This document shows positions 50,501 to 60,158 of a stretch of 64,000 nt of DNA, in pieces. The DNA is taken from contig JAENWG010000003.1 in NCBI GenBank assembly GCA_016650175.1, positions 21,839 to 85,838 of the forward strand, given 5' to 3'. The translations under genes were made by a program, and so were the position numbers. Origin of the DNA: Peptostreptococcaceae bacterium (GTDB lineage: Bacteria > Bacillota > Clostridia > Peptostreptococcales > Anaerovoracaceae). Under the pieces are notes generated by a model that worked only from the letters and a program-made list of their open reading frames with translations, was not told the origin of the DNA and did no database searches. The stretch's first letter is position 1; the number at the start of each line of letters is the position of its first letter.

Positions 50501-50552
50501 ACGTATTTTTGCGTTTTCACAAGTACTCCTTAAAATTTAAGGAGGTTTTTTT

Positions 50553-51182
50553 ATGTTCGGAAATTTACAGGATTTTTTTACATCCACAACTGGAATTACC
50601 ATTACGGTACTTCTAATTATTACCATTCTATTTTTCATCCTACGCGGTGGAAAAAATGATGATAAAAGAAACAATACTAAAGTACTAACTATTTCTGCCC
50701 TACTTATTGCACTTGCAATGGTACTCGGCGAAATAAAGATTTTTCAGATGCCACAAGGAGGTTCAATAACCCTTCTAAGTATGCTACCTATTGTATTTTG
50801 CGGCTACCTTTTTGGTGTAAGAAGAGGTGTTATGGCAGGAATTTGCGTAGGACTTTTAAATCTTATCTTTGGGCCATATATCATTCATCCACTTCAAATG
50901 CTATTAGATTACCCTATTGCATTCGGAGCTATGGGTCTTGCAGGTCTTTCTAAAAAGAGTTTAACCAAAGGTTATCTCATTGGTATCAGCGGAAGATTCG
51001 TTTGCGCAGTAATCAGCGGCATAGTTTTCTTTGGGGAATATGCACCTGAAGGTTTTAATGCAGTTTCATGGTCTATATGGTATAACTTAACCTACATTTC
51101 AATAGAAGCAGTTATAACTATAATAATCATTAACATTAAACCTGTTAAAAACGCATTAGAAAGATTAAAAAACAGTATTTAA
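50553..51182 (+). CDS. thiT: Energy-coupled thiamine transporter ThiT
   Basis: ThiT-like S-component downstream of TPP riboswitch; LTISALLIALAMVLGEIKIFQMPQGGSITLLSMLPIV. Confidence 0.92.
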   Translation: MFGNLQDFFTSTTGITITVLLIITILFFILRGGKNDDKRNNTKVLTISALLIALAMVLGEIKIFQMPQGGSITLLSMLPIVFCGYLFGVRRGVMAGICVGLLNLIFGPYIIHPLQMLLDYPIAFGAMGLAGLSKKSLTKGYLIGISGRFVCAVISGIVFFGEYAPEGFNAVSWSIWYNLTYISIEAVITIIIINIKPVKNALERLKNSI

Positions 51183-51188
51183 CTAAGT

Positions 51189-51219
51189 AGTGTCATAAGT
51201 AAAATTATGACACTTTTTA
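51189..51219 (+). terminator. Terminator downstream of thiT
   Basis: AGTGTCATAAgtaaaaTTATGACACTTTTT. Confidence 0.8.
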
Positions 51220-51284
51220 ATTGCAAAAATATAATAAAAGTGTTAGTATGTGTATGAGAATTTTAGTATGAAAGGGAAAATAAA

Positions 51285-52061
51285 ATGTACAATAACATTA
51301 AATTTGAGAAAAACGAAGGCCTAGCTACAGTTACCATAAATAGACCTAAAGCTATGAACGCATTAAACGAAGATGTATTAAACGAATTACTAATAGTATT
51401 TCACTCAATTGCTAAAGATGATGATGTAAAAGCAGTGATTGTTACAGGCGAAGGAAAAGCCTTTGTAGCTGGCGCTGATATTGCACAAATGTCTAAGTTA
51501 AGCGCACTTGAAGGACGAAAAATGATGTCGCTCGGTCATGAAGTTATGAATTATATAGAAAATATTGAAAAACCCGTAATTGCTGCGGTTAACGGATTTG
51601 CATTAGGCGGCGGATGTGAGCTTTCTCTTGCATGTGATATCAGAATTGCTTCAACAAAAGCAAAATTCGGACAACCTGAAGTAGGTCTTGGAATTATTCC
51701 TGGTTTTGGAGGTACTCAAAGATTAGCTAGACTTGTAGGAAAAGGTATGGCTAAATACCTAATTATGACAGCTGAAATCATTGGTGCTGATGAAGCATAT
51801 AGAATTGGTCTTGTTGAAAAATTAGTTGAACCTGAAGAACTTATTGACACTGCTGTAAAAACAGCTCGTACAATAATGTCTAAAGCACCTATTGCAGTAG
51901 GAACTGCTATAACAGCAATAAATAAAGGCTTTGATCTTGGGATGGCAGAAGCAAGTGCTTTTGAAATTGAAACATTTACTACAGCATTTGGGTCAGATGA
52001 CAAATCGGAAGGAATGGACGCTTTCTTAAACAAGAGAAAAGCAGAGTTTAAGAATCGCTAA
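51285..52061 (+). CDS. Enoyl-CoA hydratase/crotonase family protein
   Basis: AFVAGADIAQMS, AVNGFALGGGCELSLACD, GIIPGFGGTQRL. Confidence 0.93.
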   Translation: MYNNIKFEKNEGLATVTINRPKAMNALNEDVLNELLIVFHSIAKDDDVKAVIVTGEGKAFVAGADIAQMSKLSALEGRKMMSLGHEVMNYIENIEKPVIAAVNGFALGGGCELSLACDIRIASTKAKFGQPEVGLGIIPGFGGTQRLARLVGKGMAKYLIMTAEIIGADEAYRIGLVEKLVEPEELIDTAVKTARTIMSKAPIAVGTAITAINKGFDLGMAEASAFEIETFTTAFGSDDKSEGMDAFLNKRKAEFKNR

Positions 52062-52066
52062 ATATT

Positions 52067-52918
52067 ATGTATAACAGCAATTTAGTTTTAGAGGGCGGAG
52101 CACTCCGCGGAATATTTACATCAGGACTACTTGATTTTTTTATGGAACAGAATATAGAGTTTTCAAACATAACAGGCGTATCTGCAGGTTCTTTTAATGC
52201 GATAGATTATTTATCCAATCAAATTGGCAGAACAAAGACATGCGTAATGGCTGAGGGAAAAGATGATAATTGTGTAAGTTATAAAGATTTTTTCACTAAA
52301 AAGCAACTGATCGACTTTGATAAAACCTTTTTAACTTTTTCTAATGAAAGATATTTATTTAATTATGAGAATTACTTCAAATCAGATATGAAGCTTGAAA
52401 TAGTAGCTACGAATTGTTTAACAGGTAAACCCAAATATCTAGTACCCACTACTAACGATGAAATTATGCTATACTGCCGAGCCTCTTGCTCTATGCCTAT
52501 GTTTGTAAACATGGTAAATATAGAAGGTACACCTTATTTAGATGGTGGTATTTCCGCTGCTATTCCAGTAGAATATATTATGGAGAAAAATTTTGATAAA
52601 AATGTATTTATACTAACTAGGCAAAAGGGTTTTAGAAAACCTATGCCGCGTATTCCTGCTATAAGGCTTCTTCATATAATGTATGAAAATTATCCCGAGC
52701 TATTCCATGCTTTAAGAACAGCTAATAAGAGATATAACATGATTTTAGACTACATTGATAAATTAGAAGAAGAAGGTAAAATATTCGTGATAAGACCTAC
52801 TGAAAAACCTGTCTCTCATTTCGAAAAGAATCCAGATAAACTCAATGCTTTTTATGAGCATGGTTATAATACGGCAAAAAAAGAATATTCAAGATTAATT
52901 GAATACTTAGAAAAATAG
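52067..52918 (+). CDS. Patatin-like phospholipase family protein
   Basis: LVLEGGALRGIFTSGLLD; GVSAGSFNA (GxSxG); DGGIS. Confidence 0.92.
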   Translation: MYNSNLVLEGGALRGIFTSGLLDFFMEQNIEFSNITGVSAGSFNAIDYLSNQIGRTKTCVMAEGKDDNCVSYKDFFTKKQLIDFDKTFLTFSNERYLFNYENYFKSDMKLEIVATNCLTGKPKYLVPTTNDEIMLYCRASCSMPMFVNMVNIEGTPYLDGGISAAIPVEYIMEKNFDKNVFILTRQKGFRKPMPRIPAIRLLHIMYENYPELFHALRTANKRYNMILDYIDKLEEEGKIFVIRPTEKPVSHFEKNPDKLNAFYEHGYNTAKKEYSRLIEYLEK

Positions 52919-52985
52919 AATGAATATGCTCTGATAAATTCAGAGCTATTTTTTTGCAAAAAAATAATTATATCAACCTATGTTA

Positions 52986-53231
52986 TGACATCTTTTCCGA
53001 CAAAGTTTCCATCGTTACCATAATATCCTAATTTTCTTTTTTACTCGCACTCAATTGCGACTTAAATCATTTTTTAAACACCGGATATTAATTTGTAATC
53101 TTTCTTCTTTGACTTTTTCCTATGTATCACATCATCCGATACAAGGCGGTCTATAACATATGGTTGATATAATGTTTGTGAGTTTTGTTGTCTTTTTGCA
53201 CTTCTGGTGGTCTCACTCCCTTCTTTCAATT
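52986..53231 (-). pseudogene. Possible decayed small gene (single frame with internal stops)
   Basis: One frame reads LKEGSETTRSAKRQQNSQTLYQPYVIDRLVSDDVIHRKKSKKKDYKLISGV*KMI*VAIECE*KRKLGYYGNDGNFVGKDVIT; homology not recognised. Confidence 0.3.
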
Positions 53232-53475
53232 ACGTCAGTAACTGACTTGTATATATAATAGCCTTGGGTAAGTTACCCCTTAGCTTTATTAACTACATAA
53301 TACCATTTTCCACATTGTTGTCAATAGTATTTTATATCTTTTTTATGTATTTTTATGCTCATTGTATACAAATACCTCTTACCCAACATATCAATATTTA
53401 AGTGTCTAAACCACCTCCATAAAATCGCCACAATAAAAAAGACATGCTTTTTTATCAGCATGCCATCGCCTATAT

Positions 53476-54303
53476 TTATATGTTGAAATCTCTCTTCCTA
53501 TATACTATACCACCTACAGTAACTAGCGCTATCATAACTAATATGTATATTACCAGATTAGTAATCGTTCCGTTAGAAAGCTCTAGCGCATTAGTAGGAC
53601 TAAATAACTGAAAAGGACTAAAATATATTAGCCATTCACCCTTATCTTTTAATAGTTCACCCAAATATCCTAGCATATATGATGCTACTACTACCATAGC
53701 AGATACCATCCCTACTGAAATTCTTGATGTAACTCCTGCTAGGAATAACGCTATCCCTGTGAAAAAGAATGCAATAAATCCCGAAATCACTACAATTTGA
53801 AAGAATTCTGGTAATATAAAGGTTTCTCCACCGTTTAAAAATCCACATATAGTAGCTGATGCGACTAAGCTTAGTAATACTAATAAAAATGCCACTACAG
53901 CAGTCAATATTTTTGATACGTAAATTTCTGTTCTGCTTATATGGAGAGAATATAGAAACTCTATTGTTTTGCTTTTTTCTTCTTTAAATACTATGCCTGC
54001 GCTAAAAGTAACAGTAAATATTGAAATAGCTATAAGAAGCAAATTATACATCATGCCAAAGTATCCGTTATAGTCATTCATTATACCAAAGCTCTTTATA
54101 CCCATAAATTCTAACACTTCTACCGGCATATTATCCCATTCGGCCAAAGCCATCTCTTGCATTGATGAAAACAATATCATATATAGGAAGGTTATTGCAA
54201 AAACTGAAATCATCCATCCAAATATTAATCTACTATTGTTTTTTAAATCAAAACCGGATAATCTGATGACATTTTTTGATTCAAATTTATTCATGAACTT
54301 CAC
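53476..54303 (-). CDS. ABC-2 type transporter permease
   Basis: Six TM segments; overlaps the upstream ATPase gene by 17 nt. Confidence 0.87.
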   Translation of the reverse strand: MKFMNKFESKNVIRLSGFDLKNNSRLIFGWMISVFAITFLYMILFSSMQEMALAEWDNMPVEVLEFMGIKSFGIMNDYNGYFGMMYNLLLIAISIFTVTFSAGIVFKEEKSKTIEFLYSLHISRTEIYVSKILTAVVAFLLVLLSLVASATICGFLNGGETFILPEFFQIVVISGFIAFFFTGIALFLAGVTSRISVGMVSAMVVVASYMLGYLGELLKDKGEWLIYFSPFQLFSPTNALELSNGTITNLVIYILVMIALVTVGGIVYRKRDFNI

Positions 54304-55126
54304 CCCCCTTATAGTATCTGATAAACTCTTCTTCTACAGATTTAGCTCTTATCTCTAAGAATTTTAAATCTAGTGCCGAAAGTTTTTCGACTAATTCATT
54401 TACGTTACCTTCATATTCATAGCTTTCCGCTTTCCCATCTGCTGTCTTATATGAAACCGTTTGTACTTTTGCGACTTCTATTTCTTCCATATTTAAATCG
54501 TCTACAATTATACCGTCTTTAATAATTAATGCTCTGGTACAATATTTCTCGATTTCATTTAGGTTATGAGATGATAAAAATACAGTAACTCCCTTTTCTG
54601 CTTCTTCTTTAACTTTATTAAAGAAATTGTTTTGCATTAAAGGGTCTAACCCCGCAGTAGGTTCATCCAATATAAGTACCTTACCTTTATTTAAAAACAT
54701 AAGTACAATAGATACTTTCTTTCTATTGCCTACACTTAATTCAGATACCCTTTTGTTTATATCAAGCTCAAAATATTTAGCTAGTTCTTCAGCTTCTTTC
54801 ATGTTGCTATTATTAAAAGAAATTGCCAACTTAAATAGTTCTTTTGATGTAACTCTTTCATAAAGTTCAGTTTCAGATGGCATATAACTTATCTCACTTT
54901 TAATGGCTTTTGCATCTTTAATTGAATCCATTCCAAGTATTCTAATACTGCCCTCCGTAGGGAATAGCATATTAGACATACATCTTATAGTTGTACTTTT
55001 ACCAGCACCATTTTTTCCTACAAATCCTACTATTTCTCCCTTATTTACATTAAAACTTATGTCTTTTACAGCCGAAAACTTACCATATTTCTTTGTAAAG
55101 TCTTTTACTTCTATACAATATCCCAT
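54287..55126 (-). CDS. ABC transporter ATP-binding protein
   Basis: Walker A GKNGAGKSTT, signature LSVGNRKKVSI, Walker B VLILDEPTAGLDP. Confidence 0.93.
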   Translation of the reverse strand: MGYCIEVKDFTKKYGKFSAVKDISFNVNKGEIVGFVGKNGAGKSTTIRCMSNMLFPTEGSIRILGMDSIKDAKAIKSEISYMPSETELYERVTSKELFKLAISFNNSNMKEAEELAKYFELDINKRVSELSVGNRKKVSIVLMFLNKGKVLILDEPTAGLDPLMQNNFFNKVKEEAEKGVTVFLSSHNLNEIEKYCTRALIIKDGIIVDDLNMEEIEVAKVQTVSYKTADGKAESYEYEGNVNELVEKLSALDLKFLEIRAKSVEEEFIRYYKGGEVHE

Positions 55127-55206
55127 TTTCTACCCTCCATTTCCTATATATTACCTATTAATTAGCTATAAGTCAAGAAAATCACAGCTTTCACACCTAA
55201 AAATAG

Positions 55207-55235
55207 TTGACAAAAGTCTTAAATGTATATATACT
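55207..55235 (+). promoter_or_regulatory. SigA-type promoter of DEAD-box helicase gene
   Basis: TTGACA (55207-55212), 17-bp spacer, TATACT (55230-55235). Confidence 0.8.
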
Positions 55236-55256
55236 TGTAAAGTTCGTATAGAACTG

Positions 55257-55285
55257 TTGCGTTCACAGGAATGCAATTTTTTTTT
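55257..55285 (+). terminator. Leader (5'UTR) terminator hairpin upstream of DEAD-box helicase start codon
   Basis: TTGCGTTC-acag-GAATGCAA followed by nine T, between promoter and ATG at 55300. Confidence 0.7.
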
Positions 55286-55299
55286 GAAAGAAGAGGATT

Positions 55300-56757
55300 A
55301 TGAAAAACATTAACGAAGATATTAGAAAAGCTATACAAGAAATGGGATTTGTAGAGCTATCTCCAATACAGGAAAAAGCCATACCACTACTTGACAATGG
55401 CCAAGACGTAATAGGTCAAGCTCAAACTGGTACAGGTAAAACAGCTGCATTTGGAATTCCACTCATTCATAAAATCGATCCTGAACTAAATAAAGTTCAA
55501 GGAATTATTTTGTGTCCCACTAGAGAGTTAGCTATGCAAGTATCTGAGGAAATTAGAAAGTTCTTAAAATACACTAAAGATATCAAAGTAACAGCGATAT
55601 TTGGTGGACAAGATATGACTAGGCAAATACAAGCATTAAAAACTACTAAAATAGTAGTAGGTACACCTGGCCGTGTTATGGACCATATGAGAAGAAGAAC
55701 TTTAAAATTAGATAGCATTAAAATGGCAGTTTTAGATGAAGCTGATGAGATGCTTAACATGGGATTTAGAGAAGATATCGAAACTATACTAGGAAGTATA
55801 GATCACGATATTCAAATTGCCCTATTCTCAGCTACAATGCCAAGAGCAATAATTGATATTGCAAACACTTATCAAAAGAACGCCATTTTGGTTAAAACTT
55901 TAAACAAAACACTTACTCTACCACAAATAGAGCAATATTATTTCAACATTAAAAGCAACCAAAAGACACTACTTTTAGCTAGACTAATAGATTTTTATCA
56001 ACCTAATAAATCTATGGTATTCTGTAAAACTAAAAGAGGTGCAGATACTTTAACAGGTGAAATGAATTACCTAGGTTATAATGCAGTTGCTTTGCATGGT
56101 GACTTAAGCCAAGGACAAAGAAATGCAGCTATGGCGCAGTTTAGATCAGGTAAAGCTCGTATGATTATAGCTACCGATGTTGCTGCTAGAGGTATTGATG
56201 TTGATGATGTAGAAGCAGTATTCAACTATGATATACCACTAGAAGAAGAATATTACGTACATAGAATTGGTAGAACAGGTAGAGCCGGAAAAAGTGGTAC
56301 AGCTTTCACATTTGTTGTGGGTAGAGAAACAGCTAAACTTCGTAAAATCGAAGAATACTGTAAAACAAAGATTACACCGGGAACTATTCCTTCGGCTGAA
56401 TTAATTATTAAAGCTAAAGCAGATAAGGTATTTAAGAAAGCTACACTTGCATTAGCAAAAAAAGATCCAACAACTATTAAAGATATGATTTATAAGTATT
56501 GTGAAGATAATGACGTAACTGTTGATAATATGGCTGCTGCTCTACTTATGGAACAACTAGGTGGCGAAACTCAAGATATTAATACTGACACAAGTCACGG
56601 TAGAGACGGTAGAGATAGAAACAGAAGTAACGATAGAGACAGAGGCAGAGATAATAACAGAAACGATAGAGGCAGAAGTAGCAGAGACCATAGATCTGAT
56701 TCTTCTTACAGAGGGAAAAGTAAAAATTCTTCTAGCCGTAAAAGAAAAGATAAATAG
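55300..56757 (+). CDS. DEAD-box ATP-dependent RNA helicase (CshA-like)
   Basis: AQTGTGKTAAFGIP, DEAD (VLDEADEML), SATMP, HRIGRTGRAGKSG; Arg/Ser/Asp-rich C-terminal tail. Confidence 0.95.
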   Translation: MKNINEDIRKAIQEMGFVELSPIQEKAIPLLDNGQDVIGQAQTGTGKTAAFGIPLIHKIDPELNKVQGIILCPTRELAMQVSEEIRKFLKYTKDIKVTAIFGGQDMTRQIQALKTTKIVVGTPGRVMDHMRRRTLKLDSIKMAVLDEADEMLNMGFREDIETILGSIDHDIQIALFSATMPRAIIDIANTYQKNAILVKTLNKTLTLPQIEQYYFNIKSNQKTLLLARLIDFYQPNKSMVFCKTKRGADTLTGEMNYLGYNAVALHGDLSQGQRNAAMAQFRSGKARMIIATDVAARGIDVDDVEAVFNYDIPLEEEYYVHRIGRTGRAGKSGTAFTFVVGRETAKLRKIEEYCKTKITPGTIPSAELIIKAKADKVFKKATLALAKKDPTTIKDMIYKYCEDNDVTVDNMAAALLMEQLGGETQDINTDTSHGRDGRDRNRSNDRDRGRDNNRNDRGRSSRDHRSDSSYRGKSKNSSSRKRKDK

Positions 56758-56760
56758 TTA

Positions 56761-56799
56761 TAACGTCGTTATGCAAATTAGTATAACGACGTTATTTTT
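56761..56799 (+). terminator. Terminator downstream of DEAD-box helicase
   Basis: TAACGTCGTTAT...ATAACGACGTTATTTTTA. Confidence 0.8.
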
Positions 56800-56923
56800 A
56801 CCCTAAATTATTTAAGCACCACAGTTATATATTATATCAACGTAAACATTACTAAATCGGAAATACTCCTACCCCTCACTTCTTGTTTTTTCTTTATCTC
56901 TTAAAGCATTTTTTAGTAATTAA

Positions 56924-56952
56924 AATGCGTGAACCTTAAAGGTCCACGCATT
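56924..56952 (-). terminator. Terminator downstream of hppA
   Basis: AATGCGTGAACCTTAAAGGTCCACGCATT hairpin. Confidence 0.7.
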
Positions 56953-56981
56953 GTTTTATTTATTATTTAATCTATCTTAAT

Positions 56982-59012
56982 TTACATGTTTAAGAACATA
57001 AGAATTTTTCCCCCGTATTGCATGAATACAGGTGCAAATACTAAAGATATGATTGTCATAAGTTTGATTAAAATGTTAATTGAAGGACCCGATGTATCTT
57101 TGAACGGATCACCTACAGTATCTCCAACTACAGCAGCCATATGAGCATCTGAACCTTTTCCACCATGCGCTCCGCCTTCGATGTATTTCTTGGCATTATC
57201 CCAAGCACCACCAGCATTAGCCATCATGATAGCAAGTACTACTCCAGAAGATAAAGCTCCTCCAAGCATGCCACCTAAAGCTTCAGTTCCAAGTAGTAAA
57301 CCTACAAGTAATGGAGCAATTATAGCAATTAAACCAGGAGCAACCATTTCCTTAAGTGCTGCAGTTGTTGAAATATCAACACATCTAGCATAATCAGGTT
57401 TAGCTGTTCCTTCCATAATGCCCTTAGTTTCTTTAAACTGTCTTCTAACTTCTTCTATCATTTCATTAGCAGCTTTACCTACTGAATTCATTGTAAGTGC
57501 TGAGAATAAGAATGGAAGCATAGCTCCAATAAATAGACCAACAATTACGATTGGATTAAGTAAGCTTATAGTGCTTAAATTAGTTACTTCTGCATATGCT
57601 GCGAACAATGCAAGAGCTGTTAATGCAGCAGAACCAATAGCAAATCCTTTACCTATAGCAGCTGTTGTATTACCAACTGAATCTAAAGTATCTGTAATTT
57701 TTCTAACGCCTGAAGGTAATTCTGACATTTCTGCTATACCACCAGCATTATCTGCTACAGGACCATAAGCATCTACAGCGATAGTCATACCTGCTGTTGA
57801 TAGCATACCTACTGCAGCAAGTGCAATACCATATACTCCTACAAAACCATAGGCAACCATAATTCCTACGCATATAAGTATTATAGGTCCTACAGTTGAC
57901 ATCATTCCAACTCCAAGTCCACTTATTATAGTAGTAGCAGCGCCTGTTTCTGACTGCTCAGCTATATTTTTTACATACTTGTATTCATCTGAAGTATATA
58001 TTTCAGTTATTTTTCCAATTAATATACCAACGACTAATCCTGCGATAATAGCGAATGCATAAGAGTAATCTCCCATCATCTGCTTACTTAATATAATTGA
58101 AGAGACTATAACGATAGCTCCACTAATATATGTTCCTGCGTTTAATGATTTAGATGGATTTGAAGTTTCACTACCTCTAACACACATAATACCTATTATT
58201 GAAGCAATAACACCTATTGCTGCAATTAGCAATGGGAATAAAGCAGCTGTTTCTTCATTAAAGTAAGTTCCACCCAATGTATCACTTACTGCTACTGCAG
58301 CTAAAGTGATTGCTGAGATTATTGAACCAACATATGATTCAAATAAATCAGAACCCATTCCTGCTACGTCACCAACATTATCTCCAACGTTGTCTGCAAT
58401 AACTGCAGGGTTACGAGGATCATCTTCTGGTATACCTGCTTCTACCTTACCAACTAAGTCAGCTCCAACATCTGCAGCTTTAGTATAGATTCCTCCGCCT
58501 ACTCTTCCGAATAGAGCCATTGACGATGCACCTAAACCAAATCCTGTTACGCATTCTACAACAGTAGCTAAATCAAATGCAATAAATATAATTCCGAGTC
58601 CTAATAAACCAAGTCCTGTTACACATAACCCCATAACAGCGCCACTTCTAAACGCAATCTTCAATGCCTTTGGCATTCCTGATGTCATAGCAGCATTTGC
58701 TGTTCTAACATTACCTAAAGTTGCTACCCTCATTCCGAAGAAACCTGCTAGTACTGATAATAATGCACCTGCTACATAAAGACCTGCTGTAATCCATCCG
58801 ATGAATATTCCAATTAATAGGAATAATGCAACGATTACTATTACCATAGTCTTATATTCTCTCTTTAAAAACGCCATAGCGCCCTCACGAATATAACCGG
58901 CTATTTCTTTCATTCTATCAGTGCCCTCTTCAGCTTTTCCTACCCATGCTGCTAAACTAAACGCTACGATTAGCGCGATTACAGCTGTAATAGGAATAAT
59001 CCAATTCAACAT
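56982..59012 (-). CDS. hppA: Membrane-bound ion-pumping pyrophosphatase (K+-dependent type)
   Basis: [35 protein letters not shown] and [27 protein letters not shown] (Ala at the K+-dependence position). Confidence 0.95.
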   Translation of the reverse strand: MLNWIIPITAVIALIVAFSLAAWVGKAEEGTDRMKEIAGYIREGAMAFLKREYKTMVIVIVALFLLIGIFIGWITAGLYVAGALLSVLAGFFGMRVATLGNVRTANAAMTSGMPKALKIAFRSGAVMGLCVTGLGLLGLGIIFIAFDLATVVECVTGFGLGASSMALFGRVGGGIYTKAADVGADLVGKVEAGIPEDDPRNPAVIADNVGDNVGDVAGMGSDLFESYVGSIISAITLAAVAVSDTLGGTYFNEETAALFPLLIAAIGVIASIIGIMCVRGSETSNPSKSLNAGTYISGAIVIVSSIILSKQMMGDYSYAFAIIAGLVVGILIGKITEIYTSDEYKYVKNIAEQSETGAATTIISGLGVGMMSTVGPIILICVGIMVAYGFVGVYGIALAAVGMLSTAGMTIAVDAYGPVADNAGGIAEMSELPSGVRKITDTLDSVGNTTAAIGKGFAIGSAALTALALFAAYAEVTNLSTISLLNPIVIVGLFIGAMLPFLFSALTMNSVGKAANEMIEEVRRQFKETKGIMEGTAKPDYARCVDISTTAALKEMVAPGLIAIIAPLLVGLLLGTEALGGMLGGALSSGVVLAIMMANAGGAWDNAKKYIEGGAHGGKGSDAHMAAVVGDTVGDPFKDTSGPSINILIKLMTIISLVFAPVFMQYGGKILMFLNM

Positions 59013-59092
59013 AAAAACCTCCCCTTTGTCATTAATATATACAGAGGTACTTTACAGTACCTCAATTTTAACGATTATTAACAATTAATAAT

Positions 59093-59326
59093 TTAATTAA
59101 ATACTGCTACTATAACTAATGCTAATAATACATATAGTACAGCACATATTGTAGTTATTCTTGATAGTATAGCATCATAACCTCTACTCTTTTTTTTACC
59201 AAAAAGTTGTTCTGCACCACCACCAATAGATCCCGATAAACCTGCACTGTTACTTGACTGCATTAATATACTGCCAATCAACACTACACTCGCTATTATT
59301 AGAACTATCATTAAAAATGTTTCCAT
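59093..59326 (-). CDS. secG: Preprotein translocase subunit SecG
   Basis: Two TM segments; LMQSSNSAGLSGSIGGGAEQLFGKKKSRG. Confidence 0.93.
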   Translation of the reverse strand: METFLMIVLIIASVVLIGSILMQSSNSAGLSGSIGGGAEQLFGKKKSRGYDAILSRITTICAVLYVLLALVIVAVFN

Positions 59327-59381
59327 AGTTTTTCCTCCTTGCTAAATAACTATGTAAGTTTACCATAGTAAAACAAATAAA

Positions 59382-60149
59382 TCAATGTTTTTTTGTAAAA
59401 AATGCCTTATTATATATGTCCATAAACATATCCACATCAAGGCTCGCACCGCCTATCAAAGCCCCATCAATATTGGGTTTTATAAGTATATGTTCTGCAT
59501 TCTCAGGTTTAACACTACCACCATATTGAATTATAACTTCTTCTGCTATCATTTCGCCATATTTTTCATTTAAAAAATTTCTAATTTCTAAGCATATTTC
59601 TTCAGCTTGTTCAGGTGACGCTGTTTCACCAGTGCCTATAGCCCAAATAGGTTCATATGCTATGGTCGTATTCATAATATCATCTGAGTTTATGTCTGCA
59701 AGTCCATTTTTCAGCTGACTTCTTATGTGACCAACCGCATTTCCTGCTTTTCTAATATCTAAAGTTTCACCTACACACATTATAGGTCTAATATCATTTT
59801 CAAGAAGGAGCTTAAGCTTTTTGTTTACTATATCATCTGTTTCATTAAAATACTGCCTTCTTTCAGAATGGCCTATTATACAGCAGTCAATATCTATTTC
59901 TTTAAGCATATCTATAGAAATCTCTCCTGTATATGCTCCACTTGTTTCTTGAAAAACATTTTGTGCACCTACCATAACAGGTCTATTTTGTAAAACAGAT
60001 ACTAAAGTTTGCAGTTGAGTATATGGCGCTATAACTGCCAATTCGACTTCATCATGCATTTTATTTGATTTTAAAACATTAGCAAATTTCTTTGCTGATG
60101 CCGTTGTTTTATTCATTTTCCAATTTCCAGCAATAAAAATTTTCCTCAT
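59382..60149 (-). CDS. tpiA: Triosephosphate isomerase
   Basis: FIAGNWKMNKT; IIGHSERRQYF; AYEPIWAIGTG; YGGSVKPEN. Confidence 0.97.
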   Translation of the reverse strand: MRKIFIAGNWKMNKTTASAKKFANVLKSNKMHDEVELAVIAPYTQLQTLVSVLQNRPVMVGAQNVFQETSGAYTGEISIDMLKEIDIDCCIIGHSERRQYFNETDDIVNKKLKLLLENDIRPIMCVGETLDIRKAGNAVGHIRSQLKNGLADINSDDIMNTTIAYEPIWAIGTGETASPEQAEEICLEIRNFLNEKYGEMIAEEVIIQYGGSVKPENAEHILIKPNIDGALIGGASLDVDMFMDIYNKAFFTKKH

Positions 60150-60158
60150 TGCTACCTC

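Noticed and set aside
56561-56806. ORF 56561..56806 (+), Glu/Thr/Ile repeat protein
   Set aside because: Alternative frame of the repetitive helicase tail; not an independent gene.
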